In this document: positions 8,409 through 13,916 of the stretch, piece by piece | Position numbering within the stretch: position 1 is the stretch's first letter | Layout: each line of letters begins with the position of its first letter | Source of the DNA: an uncultured Alphaproteobacteria bacterium | Lineage (GTDB): Bacteria > Pseudomonadota > Alphaproteobacteria > HIMB59 > GCA-002718135 | Direction: 5' to 3' | Assembly: GCA_902619055.1 (NCBI GenBank) | Contig: CACNCW010000024.1 | Span: 1 to 13,916, forward strand | DNA length: 13,916 bases | Position numbers and translations under genes: made by a program | The notes under the pieces: model-generated | What the model was told of the DNA's origin: nothing | Database searches by the model: none | Seen by the model: the letters and a program-made list of their open reading frames with translations, nothing else

Positions 8409-9299
8409 TTATGAATTAATATTTAATCTCTTTCTTGTAATTTCTTTATTTAATTGAAGTTCTCTGTAAGAAATTAGAAGCACACCACAAAAAATTACAG
8501 AGGCACCTAACCAGGTATAAAAATCAGGTTTATCACTAAAGACAAAATATCCAATTATTGATGAAACAACTAATCCTAAAAATGAATAAGGTTGAGTCAT
8601 AGTTACATCAACTAATTTATATGCATGATTTAATGCAATATGTAATATAGTTCCTGACATTGCAGCACATAATATAAAAATAATTGTTTTTAAGCTTGGC
8701 TGATCCCAAAAATATATAACTAATGGAAATGAAAAAAGACTCATATAAACATACTGATGTGATAATATTGTTATAGCACTATCATCCTTAGATACTTTTT
8801 TAGTTAAAATTATAACTACTGACCAAATTAGCGATGAAATAAGTGCCATATATATTCCAATAGAAATATCTATAATACCGGGTCGCAATATTATTAACAT
8901 TCCTAGAAAACCCATCACTAATGCAATTGACCTATATAAATAGATTTTTTCTTTTAAAAATATCACAGCTAAGATTGTAACAATGATAGGAACTATAAAA
9001 TGAATGGCTGTCATTTTCTCTAATGGAAGCATAGCTAAAGCTGCAAAACCAAGTAGCATTGCAGGTAAGTTTAGTGCTGACCGTAAAATATGAATTTTTA
9101 AATTTTTTGTACTAAATACTTCAAATTTTGTTTTTAGAATATAAGGGGTGATGATTAATAATCCAAAGAAAAAACGTAAAAAACCAGTTGTAAATACATT
9201 TAATTCTTCTTGAGCTAATTTTATAAATGTACCCATAAGAGTGCCAAAAATAATTGATATAATAATTAAAAAAATTGCAAATTGATTATTGTTTAACAA
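8409..9299 (-). CDS. EamA-family drug/metabolite transporter (DMT superfamily)
   Basis: 296 residues with ten predicted membrane helices in two EamA halves (about 6-138 and 146-278). Typical features are the LRxxxxxPAMLLGFAALAMLPL run (about 72-93), FLKEKIYLYR at the end of the first half (114-123) followed by GMLIILRPG (133-141), and PYSFLGLVVSSIIGYFVFSDKPD in the second half. It acts in the inner membrane, and DMT carriers export or import small metabolites. The start is a TTG at 9299-9297. It is supported by an AGGA at 9310-9307 (spacing 7) and by placing helix 1 at the N-terminus; the first ATG (codon 22) would cut into that helix. It is first in the probable operon with the TPR protein, lactonase and dehydrogenase. 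Moving the sugar or its product is possible, but the substrate cannot be read from sequence. Confidence 0.85.
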   Translation of the reverse strand: MLNNNQFAIFLIIISIIFGTLMGTFIKLAQEELNVFTTGFLRFFFGLLIITPYILKTKFEVFSTKNLKIHILRSALNLPAMLLGFAALAMLPLEKMTAIHFIVPIIVTILAVIFLKEKIYLYRSIALVMGFLGMLIILRPGIIDISIGIYMALISSLIWSVVIILTKKVSKDDSAITILSHQYVYMSLFSFPLVIYFWDQPSLKTIIFILCAAMSGTILHIALNHAYKLVDVTMTQPYSFLGLVVSSIIGYFVFSDKPDFYTWLGASVIFCGVLLISYRELQLNKEITRKRLNINS

Positions 9300-9379
9300 A
9301 TAATATTCCTAGCTAAAAAGAATTAGGATAATAATAACACAATTTTTCCTTATTTATATCTCTATTAAAACAAAATTTG

Positions 9380-9409
9380 ATTATATTTAAAAATTGTGGC
9401 ACTTATCAA
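9380..9409 (-). promoter_or_regulatory. Sigma70-like promoter for the EamA-TTC38-apnL-apsD operon
   Basis: On the minus strand a TTGATA -35 box (9409-9404; one mismatch to TTGACA) is followed after 18 bases by a perfect TATAAT -10 box (9385-9380). Transcription would start near 9373, giving a leader of about 75 bases before the TTG start at 9299. The -35 box overlaps the inner edge of the left arm of the inverted repeat at 9394-9406, so a factor bound there could control it. A perfect -10 is less telling in AT-rich DNA; the paired -35 is what supports the call. Confidence 0.5.
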
Positions 9410-9471
9410 AAGAATAGTTCTTTTTTTCATAACATTAATTTTCATTATAATTCTCCTTGTAGGTGCCACGA
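9394..9471 (+). repeat. Long-loop inverted repeat upstream of yjbQ (GTGGCAC...GTGCCAC)
   Basis: GTGGCAC at 9396-9402 is the exact reverse complement of GTGCCAC at 9463-9469. In RNA the stem extends to 13 continuous pairs (9394-9406 with 9459-9471), including three G-U pairs, and closes a loop of about 52 bases. Seven-base arms with five G/C are unlikely by chance in sequence this AT-rich. The right arm ends 20 bases before the yjbQ start, so it could be a leader structure. It could equally be an operator with two half-sites for the divergent promoters. Confidence 0.45.
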
Positions 9472-9482
9472 CTTCATTTTAA
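9396..9482 (+). CDS. Possible 28-residue single-span membrane peptide
   Basis: GTG at 9396 opens a 28-codon frame ending in TAA at 9480-9482, nine bases before the yjbQ ATG. The product would have two basic residues (K5, R6), one continuous hydrophobic stretch (7-24) and a short ATTSF-type tail, which is the shape of a small inner-membrane peptide. There is no Shine-Dalgarno, and the inverted repeat spans most of the frame. A TATATT at 9382-9387 would put transcription start almost at the GTG, so translation could be leaderless. Against it, random AT-rich DNA readily encodes Phe/Ile/Leu/Lys-rich short frames. I do not recognise a family. Confidence 0.3.
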   Translation: MALIKRIVLFFITLIFIIILLVGATTSF

Positions 9483-9491
9483 GATTAGAAA

Positions 9492-9911
9492 ATGTTAAAT
9501 TTACAAGATGAATTGATAATTTCTAATAATAGACAAGGAATGTATGAAATTACAAATAATATTCATGATTGGATTGTAAAAAATAACATTATTAAAGGTC
9601 AATTAAATTTATTTATACAACACACTTCTGCTTCATTGACAATAATGGAAAATGCTAGCCCTGATGTATTAGATGATATTAATTCTTTTTTTCAAAGAAT
9701 AGTTCCTGAAGATTCTTCATTATATAAACACGGTTATGAAGGAGATGATGATATGCCTGCTCACATAAAATCTATGCTTACTCAAACATCATTAACAATT
9801 CCTATAAACAATAAAGAAATGCAATTAGGGATGTGGCAAGGAATATATCTGATTGAACACAGGTACAGTAAATCCAAAAGAAAAATAATTCTTAGTTATA
9901 TAGGTGAGTAA
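9492..9911 (+). CDS. yjbQ: YjbQ / UPF0047 family protein (secondary thiamine-phosphate synthase activity)
   Basis: 139 residues, the normal length for this small soluble family, which forms a trimeric beta-barrel. Signature motifs are HTSASLTIMENASPDVL (44-60), YKHGYEGDDDMPAHIKSML (78-96) and LGMWQGIYLIEHR (112-124), including the conserved histidines H44, H91 and H123. YjbQ proteins show weak thiamine-phosphate synthase activity when overproduced, but their physiological role is unsettled. ATG start; only a weak A/G-rich stretch precedes it. The gene is divergent from the EamA operon and convergent with the MFS gene, with only one base between the stop codons. It may share a transcript with the tiny frame just upstream. 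Confidence 0.92.
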   Translation: MLNLQDELIISNNRQGMYEITNNIHDWIVKNNIIKGQLNLFIQHTSASLTIMENASPDVLDDINSFFQRIVPEDSSLYKHGYEGDDDMPAHIKSMLTQTSLTIPINNKEMQLGMWQGIYLIEHRYSKSKRKIILSYIGE

Positions 9912-9931
9912 ATTATACTCTTACTTTTTTT
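9906..9931 (+). terminator. Possible intrinsic terminator after yjbQ
   Basis: GAGTA (9906-9910) and TACTC (9916-9920) form a 5-bp stem with an AATTA loop. Four bases later comes a run of seven T (9925-9931). It starts inside the yjbQ stop region and lies over the last codons of the convergent MFS gene. The stem is short, so strength is doubtful, but the order of stem and T-run is right for the plus strand. Confidence 0.35.
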
Positions 9932-11097
9932 AAATTACTTTCATCTAAAATAATCTTTGATAAATTATTAGGTAAAAAAAATGAAGCGATTAAAGATAGT
10001 AGAGCAAACAAAGAACCAATTAAAAAAACTATTGAATGAGAATTAATCCAAACAAATCCTAAAATTACTGGGATAAATACTGCAGCTATATGATTGATAG
10101 TAAATGAAACACCTGCAGTGCTTGCAATATCTTTTGGATCAGCAATTTTTTGAAAATATGTATTAATTGCAATAGCTAATGCAAAAAACATATGATCAAT
10201 AATATATAAACCTGCTGCAACATAAGCATTAGTCACGAATGCATAAGATGTAAAAACAATTACGAGTCCAATATATTCAAATATAAGACATTTTTTCTCA
10301 CCAAATATATTTATTAACTTTCCAATACGTTCTGCAAAAAACCAATTAAAAATATAATTAACCAAAAATAGTAAAGTAACTTGCGATGCTGAATATCCAA
10401 ATTTTTCTACCATTAAAAAAGCTGCAAAAACTACAAAAATTTGTCTTCTAGCACCTGATAAAAAAATTAAGATATAGTAAAGAGAATATTCTTTTTTTAG
10501 AATGATTTTTTTATGTTGCTTATTTTTGATTTCAAATAAAGGAAAGGATATAAAAAGGTGTATGGAAATAAGAATACAAATTAATCCTGCAATTAAAAAT
10601 ATAAACTTATAATCTAAATTAAAGATTTCCAGTAAACTCCAAATAATACAATACAAAAATAAAGACGTAATTGAGCTAACAGCTATTAACTTTCCCAAAA
10701 CTGGTGGAGCCTCCTCTTTTGAAAGCCATTGCAAACTCAAAGAATTTTTTGCTGTTTCACAATAATGAAAGCCAGTACTCATAATAATTGTTGTAAAATA
10801 CAAACCATAAACAGTTGGTAAGAAACCTGTAATTGCAACACCAAAACCAGTTAAGGCTAAAGAAAAAATAGCAAAATATTGTTCTTTAAAATAGAACAAT
10901 AAAAAAATAATAGTAAATGCTAAGAAGCCAGGTATCTCTCTGATACTTTGAAGTATTCCAATTTCAACTCCAGTAAAACTTGCTCTTTCAACTGAAAAAT
11001 TATTTAATAAAACCATCCAAGTACTAAAAGCGATAGGCATTGCAATGGAAGATAATATAAGGATTGTAATTGGAGTTTTATTTAAGAATATTTTCAT
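9913..11097 (-). CDS. Major facilitator superfamily (MFS) permease
   Basis: 394 residues with about twelve membrane helices, the standard MFS length. Helix 1 is at about 10-31. A cytoplasmic loop (188-205, Lys-rich) separates the two six-helix halves. The loop between helices 8 and 9 carries a motif-A-like AERIGKLINIFGEKK (255-269). The loop near 112-135 (HYCETAKNSLSLQWLSKEEAP) is polar and distinctive. It acts in the inner membrane; neither substrate nor direction can be read from sequence. ATG start with no Shine-Dalgarno. It is transcribed alone on the minus strand, divergent from the gene at 11205 and nearly touching yjbQ at its 3' end. It does not look like an APC or DMT carrier. Confidence 0.85.
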   Translation of the reverse strand: MKIFLNKTPITILILSSIAMPIAFSTWMVLLNNFSVERASFTGVEIGILQSIREIPGFLAFTIIFLLFYFKEQYFAIFSLALTGFGVAITGFLPTVYGLYFTTIIMSTGFHYCETAKNSLSLQWLSKEEAPPVLGKLIAVSSITSLFLYCIIWSLLEIFNLDYKFIFLIAGLICILISIHLFISFPLFEIKNKQHKKIILKKEYSLYYILIFLSGARRQIFVVFAAFLMVEKFGYSASQVTLLFLVNYIFNWFFAERIGKLINIFGEKKCLIFEYIGLVIVFTSYAFVTNAYVAAGLYIIDHMFFALAIAINTYFQKIADPKDIASTAGVSFTINHIAAVFIPVILGFVWINSHSIVFLIGSLFALLSLIASFFLPNNLSKIILDESNLKKVRV

Positions 11098-11204
11098 TAA
11101 TAAATATCAGATTTTAATAATAAAATTAAAGTTATCTATTCTTACACTATTATTTTAATAATTATTTAATAATAAAATGTAATTTTTAAAAAAAGGAGGC
11201 GATT
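11098..11204. promoter_or_regulatory. Divergent intergenic region between MFS gene and the gene at 11205
   Basis: This 107-base A/T-rich gap must contain promoters in both directions. Several TATTAT/TTTAAT candidates for -10 boxes are present, but none has a clear -35 partner. The plus-strand side ends in a full AGGAGG at 11194-11199, five bases before the ATG. This is the only consensus Shine-Dalgarno in the window and suggests strong translation of the gene at 11205. Confidence 0.45.
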
Positions 11205-11825
11205 ATGTATAGAATTAACTGGAAATTTAGATCTGAGAGTGAAGTTGCTATAGATCTTTTTAACAAAGGATCAAAAATATTAATTGATAATGGAGCTAAT
11301 TTTGCTGGTCTTGCTATTAATTCAGGATCAGATGATAATAGTTTTTCAATGATTGCAAGTTTTGAAAATTCTGAAATGTATGGAGATTTTGATGATAAAT
11401 GGGTTTCAAATCCTGATTGGGCAAAACAATTCAAAGCTAATTGGATGGCTCAACAACCTATCGAAAACATTCATGCAAGGACTTTAAAAGATACTACTGA
11501 AAATTTATTAGAAAATGAAATGCCAGTTTTTGTAAATTGGAGATTTACTCATCCAGATATTAATGCTGTTATTGGAAGTTTTGAAATAGGAGAAAAATAT
11601 TGGAAAGATGCAGGTTCTTCAGGTCAAATCTTAAATCAACTGTCAGGTGATGGTATGGGTCAATTTTTATTTGCTGCTAGATTTCAATCAATGAAAAAAC
11701 TGGGAAAAGGATTAGATATGATTTCCACAAACGAAAATTTTGGTGATGATTTAAAAGATTATTTTAAAGATATTACATGGCACAAAAATTCTTTCACTCG
11801 ACTAATAATGAAAAAAATGAAATAA
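11205..11825 (+). CDS. Unrecognised protein with tandem duplication, possible dimeric alpha/beta-barrel fold
   Basis: 206 residues, soluble, no signal peptide. I do not recognise a named family. The two halves look related. RINWKF (3-8) followed by a helix with NKGSKILIDNGA (20-31) parallels VNWRF (110-114) followed by FEIGEKYWKDAGS (126-138). SFSMIASFENSEMYGDFDD (47-65) parallels QFLFAARFQSMKKLGKGLD (153-171). Each half thus reads strand-helix-strand-helix, which suggests a fused pair of ferredoxin-like (dimeric alpha/beta-barrel, NIPSNAP/ABM-like) domains. Such domains bind small ligands or act as cofactor-free enzymes. The start is firm: AGGAGG at 11194-11199, spacing 5. A cupin gene follows 24 bases later, so the pair is probably co-transcribed. 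The protein is rich in Trp, Phe and Asp, and acidic in its middle. Confidence 0.8.
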   Translation: MYRINWKFRSESEVAIDLFNKGSKILIDNGANFAGLAINSGSDDNSFSMIASFENSEMYGDFDDKWVSNPDWAKQFKANWMAQQPIENIHARTLKDTTENLLENEMPVFVNWRFTHPDINAVIGSFEIGEKYWKDAGSSGQILNQLSGDGMGQFLFAARFQSMKKLGKGLDMISTNENFGDDLKDYFKDITWHKNSFTRLIMKKMK

Positions 11826-11849
11826 TTAATTAACAAAAGGATAAAATGT

Positions 11850-12212
11850 ATGTCTAATATAATGAGAAAATCTTTTTCTGATGGAGAAATTAAAACACCT
11901 GATAAAGTTCATTCTTCAACCGTAACTTTAGGTAATGTATCGATGAGTCAGGTTACTTTACAACCAGGATGGAGTTGGAGTTCTTGTATTAAACCACTTG
12001 TAGGTACTGAAAGTTGTCAGGCTGGACATGTAGGTGTCGTTATTAAAGGGGAAATGAAAGTGAAGCATGACGATGGAAATGAAGAAACTTTTAAAGCTGG
12101 TGATGCATATTATTTAGCCCCAGGTCATGATGGATGGATTGTAGGAGATAAAGAGTTTCAATCATACGAATTTACATCAGATCAAAAAGATTTTGGACCT
12201 TGGAAAAAGTAA
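11850..12212 (+). CDS. Small single-domain cupin protein
   Basis: 120 residues forming one cupin beta-barrel. The first motif region is CQAGHVGVVIKGEMKV (56-71), with H60 and the conserved G-E pair (67-68). The second is GDAYYLAPGHDGWIVGD (84-100), with H93. Compared with the full metal-binding G(X)5HXH(X)3-4E(X)6G pattern only part of the ligand set is present, so metal binding is uncertain. The family includes many small proteins of unknown role with the same W-S-W and PGHDGWVVGD features. The start at 11850 has AAAAGGA at 11835-11841 (spacing 8). An out-of-frame ATG at 11846 stops after three codons and is not a gene. It probably shares a transcript with the duplicated-domain gene upstream and ends three bases before a palindromic terminator. 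Confidence 0.85.
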   Translation: MSNIMRKSFSDGEIKTPDKVHSSTVTLGNVSMSQVTLQPGWSWSSCIKPLVGTESCQAGHVGVVIKGEMKVKHDDGNEETFKAGDAYYLAPGHDGWIVGDKEFQSYEFTSDQKDFGPWKK

Positions 12213-12214
12213 AT

Positions 12215-12239
12215 TAATAGCTGGAATTTCCAGCTATTA
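12215..12239. terminator. Palindromic bidirectional terminator
   Basis: TAATAGCTGGAA (12215-12226) and TTCCAGCTATTA (12228-12239) are perfect inverted complements around a single T. In RNA this folds as a 10-bp stem with an AAUUU loop. It lies exactly between the convergent stop codons of the cupin and EamA genes. On the minus strand the stem runs into a T-rich stretch (TTTACTTTTT), so termination of the EamA transcript is the stronger direction; the plus side lacks a T run. Confidence 0.7.
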
Positions 12240-12241
12240 TA

Positions 12242-13153
12242 TTAGTGACCTCTATTAAATTGGTCACGAAATCTTGAATCTTCTTTAATATATGGTCGAA
12301 CCCCTATTTTTGTTTCTCTAATTATTATATAAATTCCACTACCAACAATAATTAATGATCCTATAATTTCATAAATATCTGGAATATCAGCAAAAAATAA
12401 ATAACCTAAAATTGCTCCAGATATTAATTGTGTATATTGAATAGGTGCAAAAACACTAGACTCTAAAAATTTTGAAGCGATTGTTAAACAATTACCCCCT
12501 ATTCCACAAATAATACCACAAAAAACAAGTATCATTAAATCATTAAAAGATAATGCGATGTGATTATTAAAACTAAGTAATCCATTTAAAATAGTTGCAG
12601 ATAAAAAAGCATAAAAAGTAAATGCTATTGATGATTGATTATTTGAAAACTTTCTTACTAAAGTAATGTTTATCGCCATTAGTAATGCAGAAAAAAACAA
12701 ACCAAATAGACTTAATGAAAAATGAATAGTGCCAGGTCTACTAACTATTAATACGCCAATAAATCCAACTGTTACCGCTGACCATCTTCTAATACCAACT
12801 TTTTCACCTAAAAAAAAATGGGATAACATTGTTATCATTAATGGCGCACTAAATAATATTGGGTAAATTTCACTAAATGCATGTTCTCTAAATGAATAAA
12901 CTACTAAAGCCCCTGAGATTAATCCGAATAATCCTCTAAGTAGCTGTATATGAATAATATCATTTTTTAGTGAGCTCCATTTGTTTAAAAAATAAAGAGT
13001 TAATAATGTTGGTATAAAACTAAAAAGACAAATATAAAAATTTATTTGAAAAACAGAATATTCATTAACTAGGTATTTTTTAATTATTGTATCTAAAATT
13101 ACAAATATCGTGTAACCAATAAATCCGATACTGATTCCAGATAAAACATTCAT
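12242..13153 (-). CDS. EamA-family drug/metabolite transporter (second copy type)
   Basis: 303 residues with ten predicted helices in two EamA halves (about 8-138 and 146-279). FFLGEKVGIRRW (113-124), GVLIVSRPGTIHFS (133-146) and PIQYTQLISGAILGYLFFADIPD (237-259) are typical of the DMT permeases that resemble RhtA/YdcZ-like metabolite exporters. It is an inner-membrane carrier of unknown substrate. The C-terminal tail (280-303) is polar and basic. It is clearly distinct in sequence from the other EamA protein in this window (8409-9299), so the two are not a recent duplication. ATG start without Shine-Dalgarno. It lies 62 bases downstream of the dioxygenase gene on the same strand and may be co-transcribed with it, and is closed by the palindromic terminator at 12215-12239. 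Confidence 0.85.
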   Translation of the reverse strand: MNVLSGISIGFIGYTIFVILDTIIKKYLVNEYSVFQINFYICLFSFIPTLLTLYFLNKWSSLKNDIIHIQLLRGLFGLISGALVVYSFREHAFSEIYPILFSAPLMITMLSHFFLGEKVGIRRWSAVTVGFIGVLIVSRPGTIHFSLSLFGLFFSALLMAINITLVRKFSNNQSSIAFTFYAFLSATILNGLLSFNNHIALSFNDLMILVFCGIICGIGGNCLTIASKFLESSVFAPIQYTQLISGAILGYLFFADIPDIYEIIGSLIIVGSGIYIIIRETKIGVRPYIKEDSRFRDQFNRGH

Positions 13154-13215
13154 ATGATTTGATTAAATAGAAGTTAATTTTTAGATCTCTTATTTCAGAT
13201 TCTAATAAATAAATA
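13154..13215 (-). other. Short gap between dioxygenase and EamA genes
   Basis: 62 A/T-rich bases between two genes on the same strand. I see neither a stable hairpin nor a convincing promoter, which is compatible with one transcript through both genes. Confidence 0.4.
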
Positions 13216-13916
13216 TTAATTTTTTCTTATTGTTTCATTATAATGGTTATTCAGTTCAAGCAGATGTTGATAAGCTTCATGGTCAAAATCATCTTTTGCT
13301 ACTATATCTGTTTTAAAATTATTGTAGGTATCTTCCCCTCTTACACAAATAGCACTATCATTTTTGCTTTTTAGTTGTTTCATATCAGTGGAAATAAATT
13401 GAAAATTTAAACCTATTCTTCTGTCATTACTAAAATTAGGTTGAGATGCGTGCAATGTTAAACCATGATGAAAAGAAACTTCACCAGGTTCTAATGGACA
13501 TGATACTGCTTTATTTATATCAATATCTTTTACGGTTTGACCTCTAGATAAAACATTATTTTTATCTTCAGTTGAATGATGTTCAAAAAATCCATTTTTA
13601 TGGGAACCTGGAATCATTTGCATACAACCACTTTGATCATTAGCTTTGGATAAAGCTAACCATGAGCTTACTTGTTTTTCATTATTATCAAAACCCCAAT
13701 ACGTTAGATCTTGATGCCAACTTACGTGTGTTTTAGTGTTTGGTTCTTTTATTATAAAAGTTGCATTATATAATAATATATTTTTACCAATTATTTCTTC
13801 GACAAAATCAAGCAATATTTTATTAGTTGCTATTTCATAAACCCATTTCATTATTGTATAAGTTTTCACAATATAATGAAGTTTACCTAATTTTTTTTCT
13901 GAGTCTTCTAATTTAT
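13216..13916 (-). CDS. Phytanoyl-CoA dioxygenase (PhyH) family oxygenase, 5' end outside window
   Basis: Partial gene. The frame stays open through the window edge at 13916, so its true start lies outside. A GTG at 13869-13867 is internal: the 15 codons before it (ending KLGKLHYI) continue the family's N-terminal helix region without a stop. PhyH proteins are Fe(II)/2-oxoglutarate-dependent oxygenases that hydroxylate small molecules or acyl groups. Counting from that internal GTG, the iron ligands are H52 and D54 in VSWHQDLTYWG and H140 in LTLHASQPN; R150 or R151 (NDRRIGLNFQFI) should bind 2-oxoglutarate. IPGSHKNG (86-93) and LEPGEVSFHHG (126-136) are typical. The visible 232 residues fit a family length near 270-290. 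The substrate is unknown. The gene precedes the EamA permease at 12242 on the same strand. Confidence 0.88.
   Translation of the reverse strand, partial: KLEDSEKKLGKLHYIVKTYTIMKWVYEIATNKILLDFVEEIIGKNILLYNATFIIKEPNTKTHVSWHQDLTYWGFDNNEKQVSSWLALSKANDQSGCMQMIPGSHKNGFFEHHSTEDKNNVLSRGQTVKDIDINKAVSCPLEPGEVSFHHGLTLHASQPNFSNDRRIGLNFQFISTDMKQLKSKNDSAICVRGEDTYNNFKTDIVAKDDFDHEAYQHLLELNNHYNETIRKN

Larger units (their letters stand above)
9300..9491. other. Divergent intergenic region before EamA operon and yjbQ
   Basis: This 192-base gap is long for this genome. It holds a minus-strand promoter at 9380-9409, a G+C-rich inverted repeat (9394-9406 with 9459-9471) and a possible 28-codon ORF (9396-9482), each listed separately. 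The stretch 9311-9370 shows only the leader of the minus-strand operon, including its Shine-Dalgarno at 9307-9310. Confidence 0.6.

Noticed and set aside
11186..11434. 82-codon minus-strand open frame across the start of the 11205 gene
   Set aside because: It covers the consensus Shine-Dalgarno and first third of the plus-strand gene and has no ribosome site or recognisable domain.
8409..13153. The two EamA genes as a recent duplication
   Set aside because: Their sequences share only family-level features (loop motifs and helix pattern), so they are separate DMT subtypes.
1..13916. CRISPR array, toxin-antitoxin, phage or insertion-sequence genes
   Set aside because: No regularly spaced repeats, transposase or integrase motifs, terminal inverted repeats or short toxin-antitoxin gene pairs were seen on either strand.

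Overview
The window is very AT-rich (roughly 70-75% A+T by eye) and densely packed, with short intergenic gaps, mixed ATG/GTG/TTG starts and few Shine-Dalgarno sites. The gene set is AlaC aminotransferase, YjbQ, DMT and MFS permeases, a phytanoyl-CoA dioxygenase-type enzyme and sugar-lactone genes. This suggests a small-genome marine alphaproteobacterium (Pelagibacterales/HIMB59/AT-rich SAR116 type). The lineage is an inference from composition and gene content. I see no rRNA, tRNA, CRISPR array, insertion sequence or phage gene.

Layout. 1-829 (-): 5' two thirds of an alanine transaminase (alaC), cut by the window start. 913-1617 (+): membrane zinc peptidase of the YugP type, divergent from alaC. 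1666-4278 (+): a large three-part protein with two degenerate cyclic-nucleotide-binding-like domains, a PlsC-like acyltransferase and a C-terminal SGNH hydrolase. 9299 down to 4293 (-): a probable four-gene operon of EamA permease, TTC38-type TPR protein, D-apionate lactonase-like protein (ApnL) and Gfo/Idh/MocA dehydrogenase resembling D-apiose dehydrogenase (ApsD). A good sigma70-like promoter lies at 9380-9409. 9492-9911 (+): yjbQ, preceded by a long-loop hairpin that encloses a possible 28-codon membrane peptide. 9913-11097 (-): MFS permease. 11205-12212 (+): an unrecognised protein with an internal duplication, then a cupin; the first has the only consensus Shine-Dalgarno in the window. 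12215-12239: a palindromic terminator. 12242-13153 (-): second EamA permease. 13216-13916 (-): a PhyH-family dioxygenase whose 5' end lies beyond the window.

How the genes may work together. ApsD and ApnL perform consecutive steps in known apiose catabolism (D-apiose to apionolactone to apionate). Here they are translationally coupled (ATGA), so the operon plausibly oxidises apiose or a related branched or pentose sugar. The enzymes that would use apionate are not in the window. The three-domain protein looks like a phospholipid-remodelling unit with a regulatory front end. The rest is ordinary accessory metabolism and transport.
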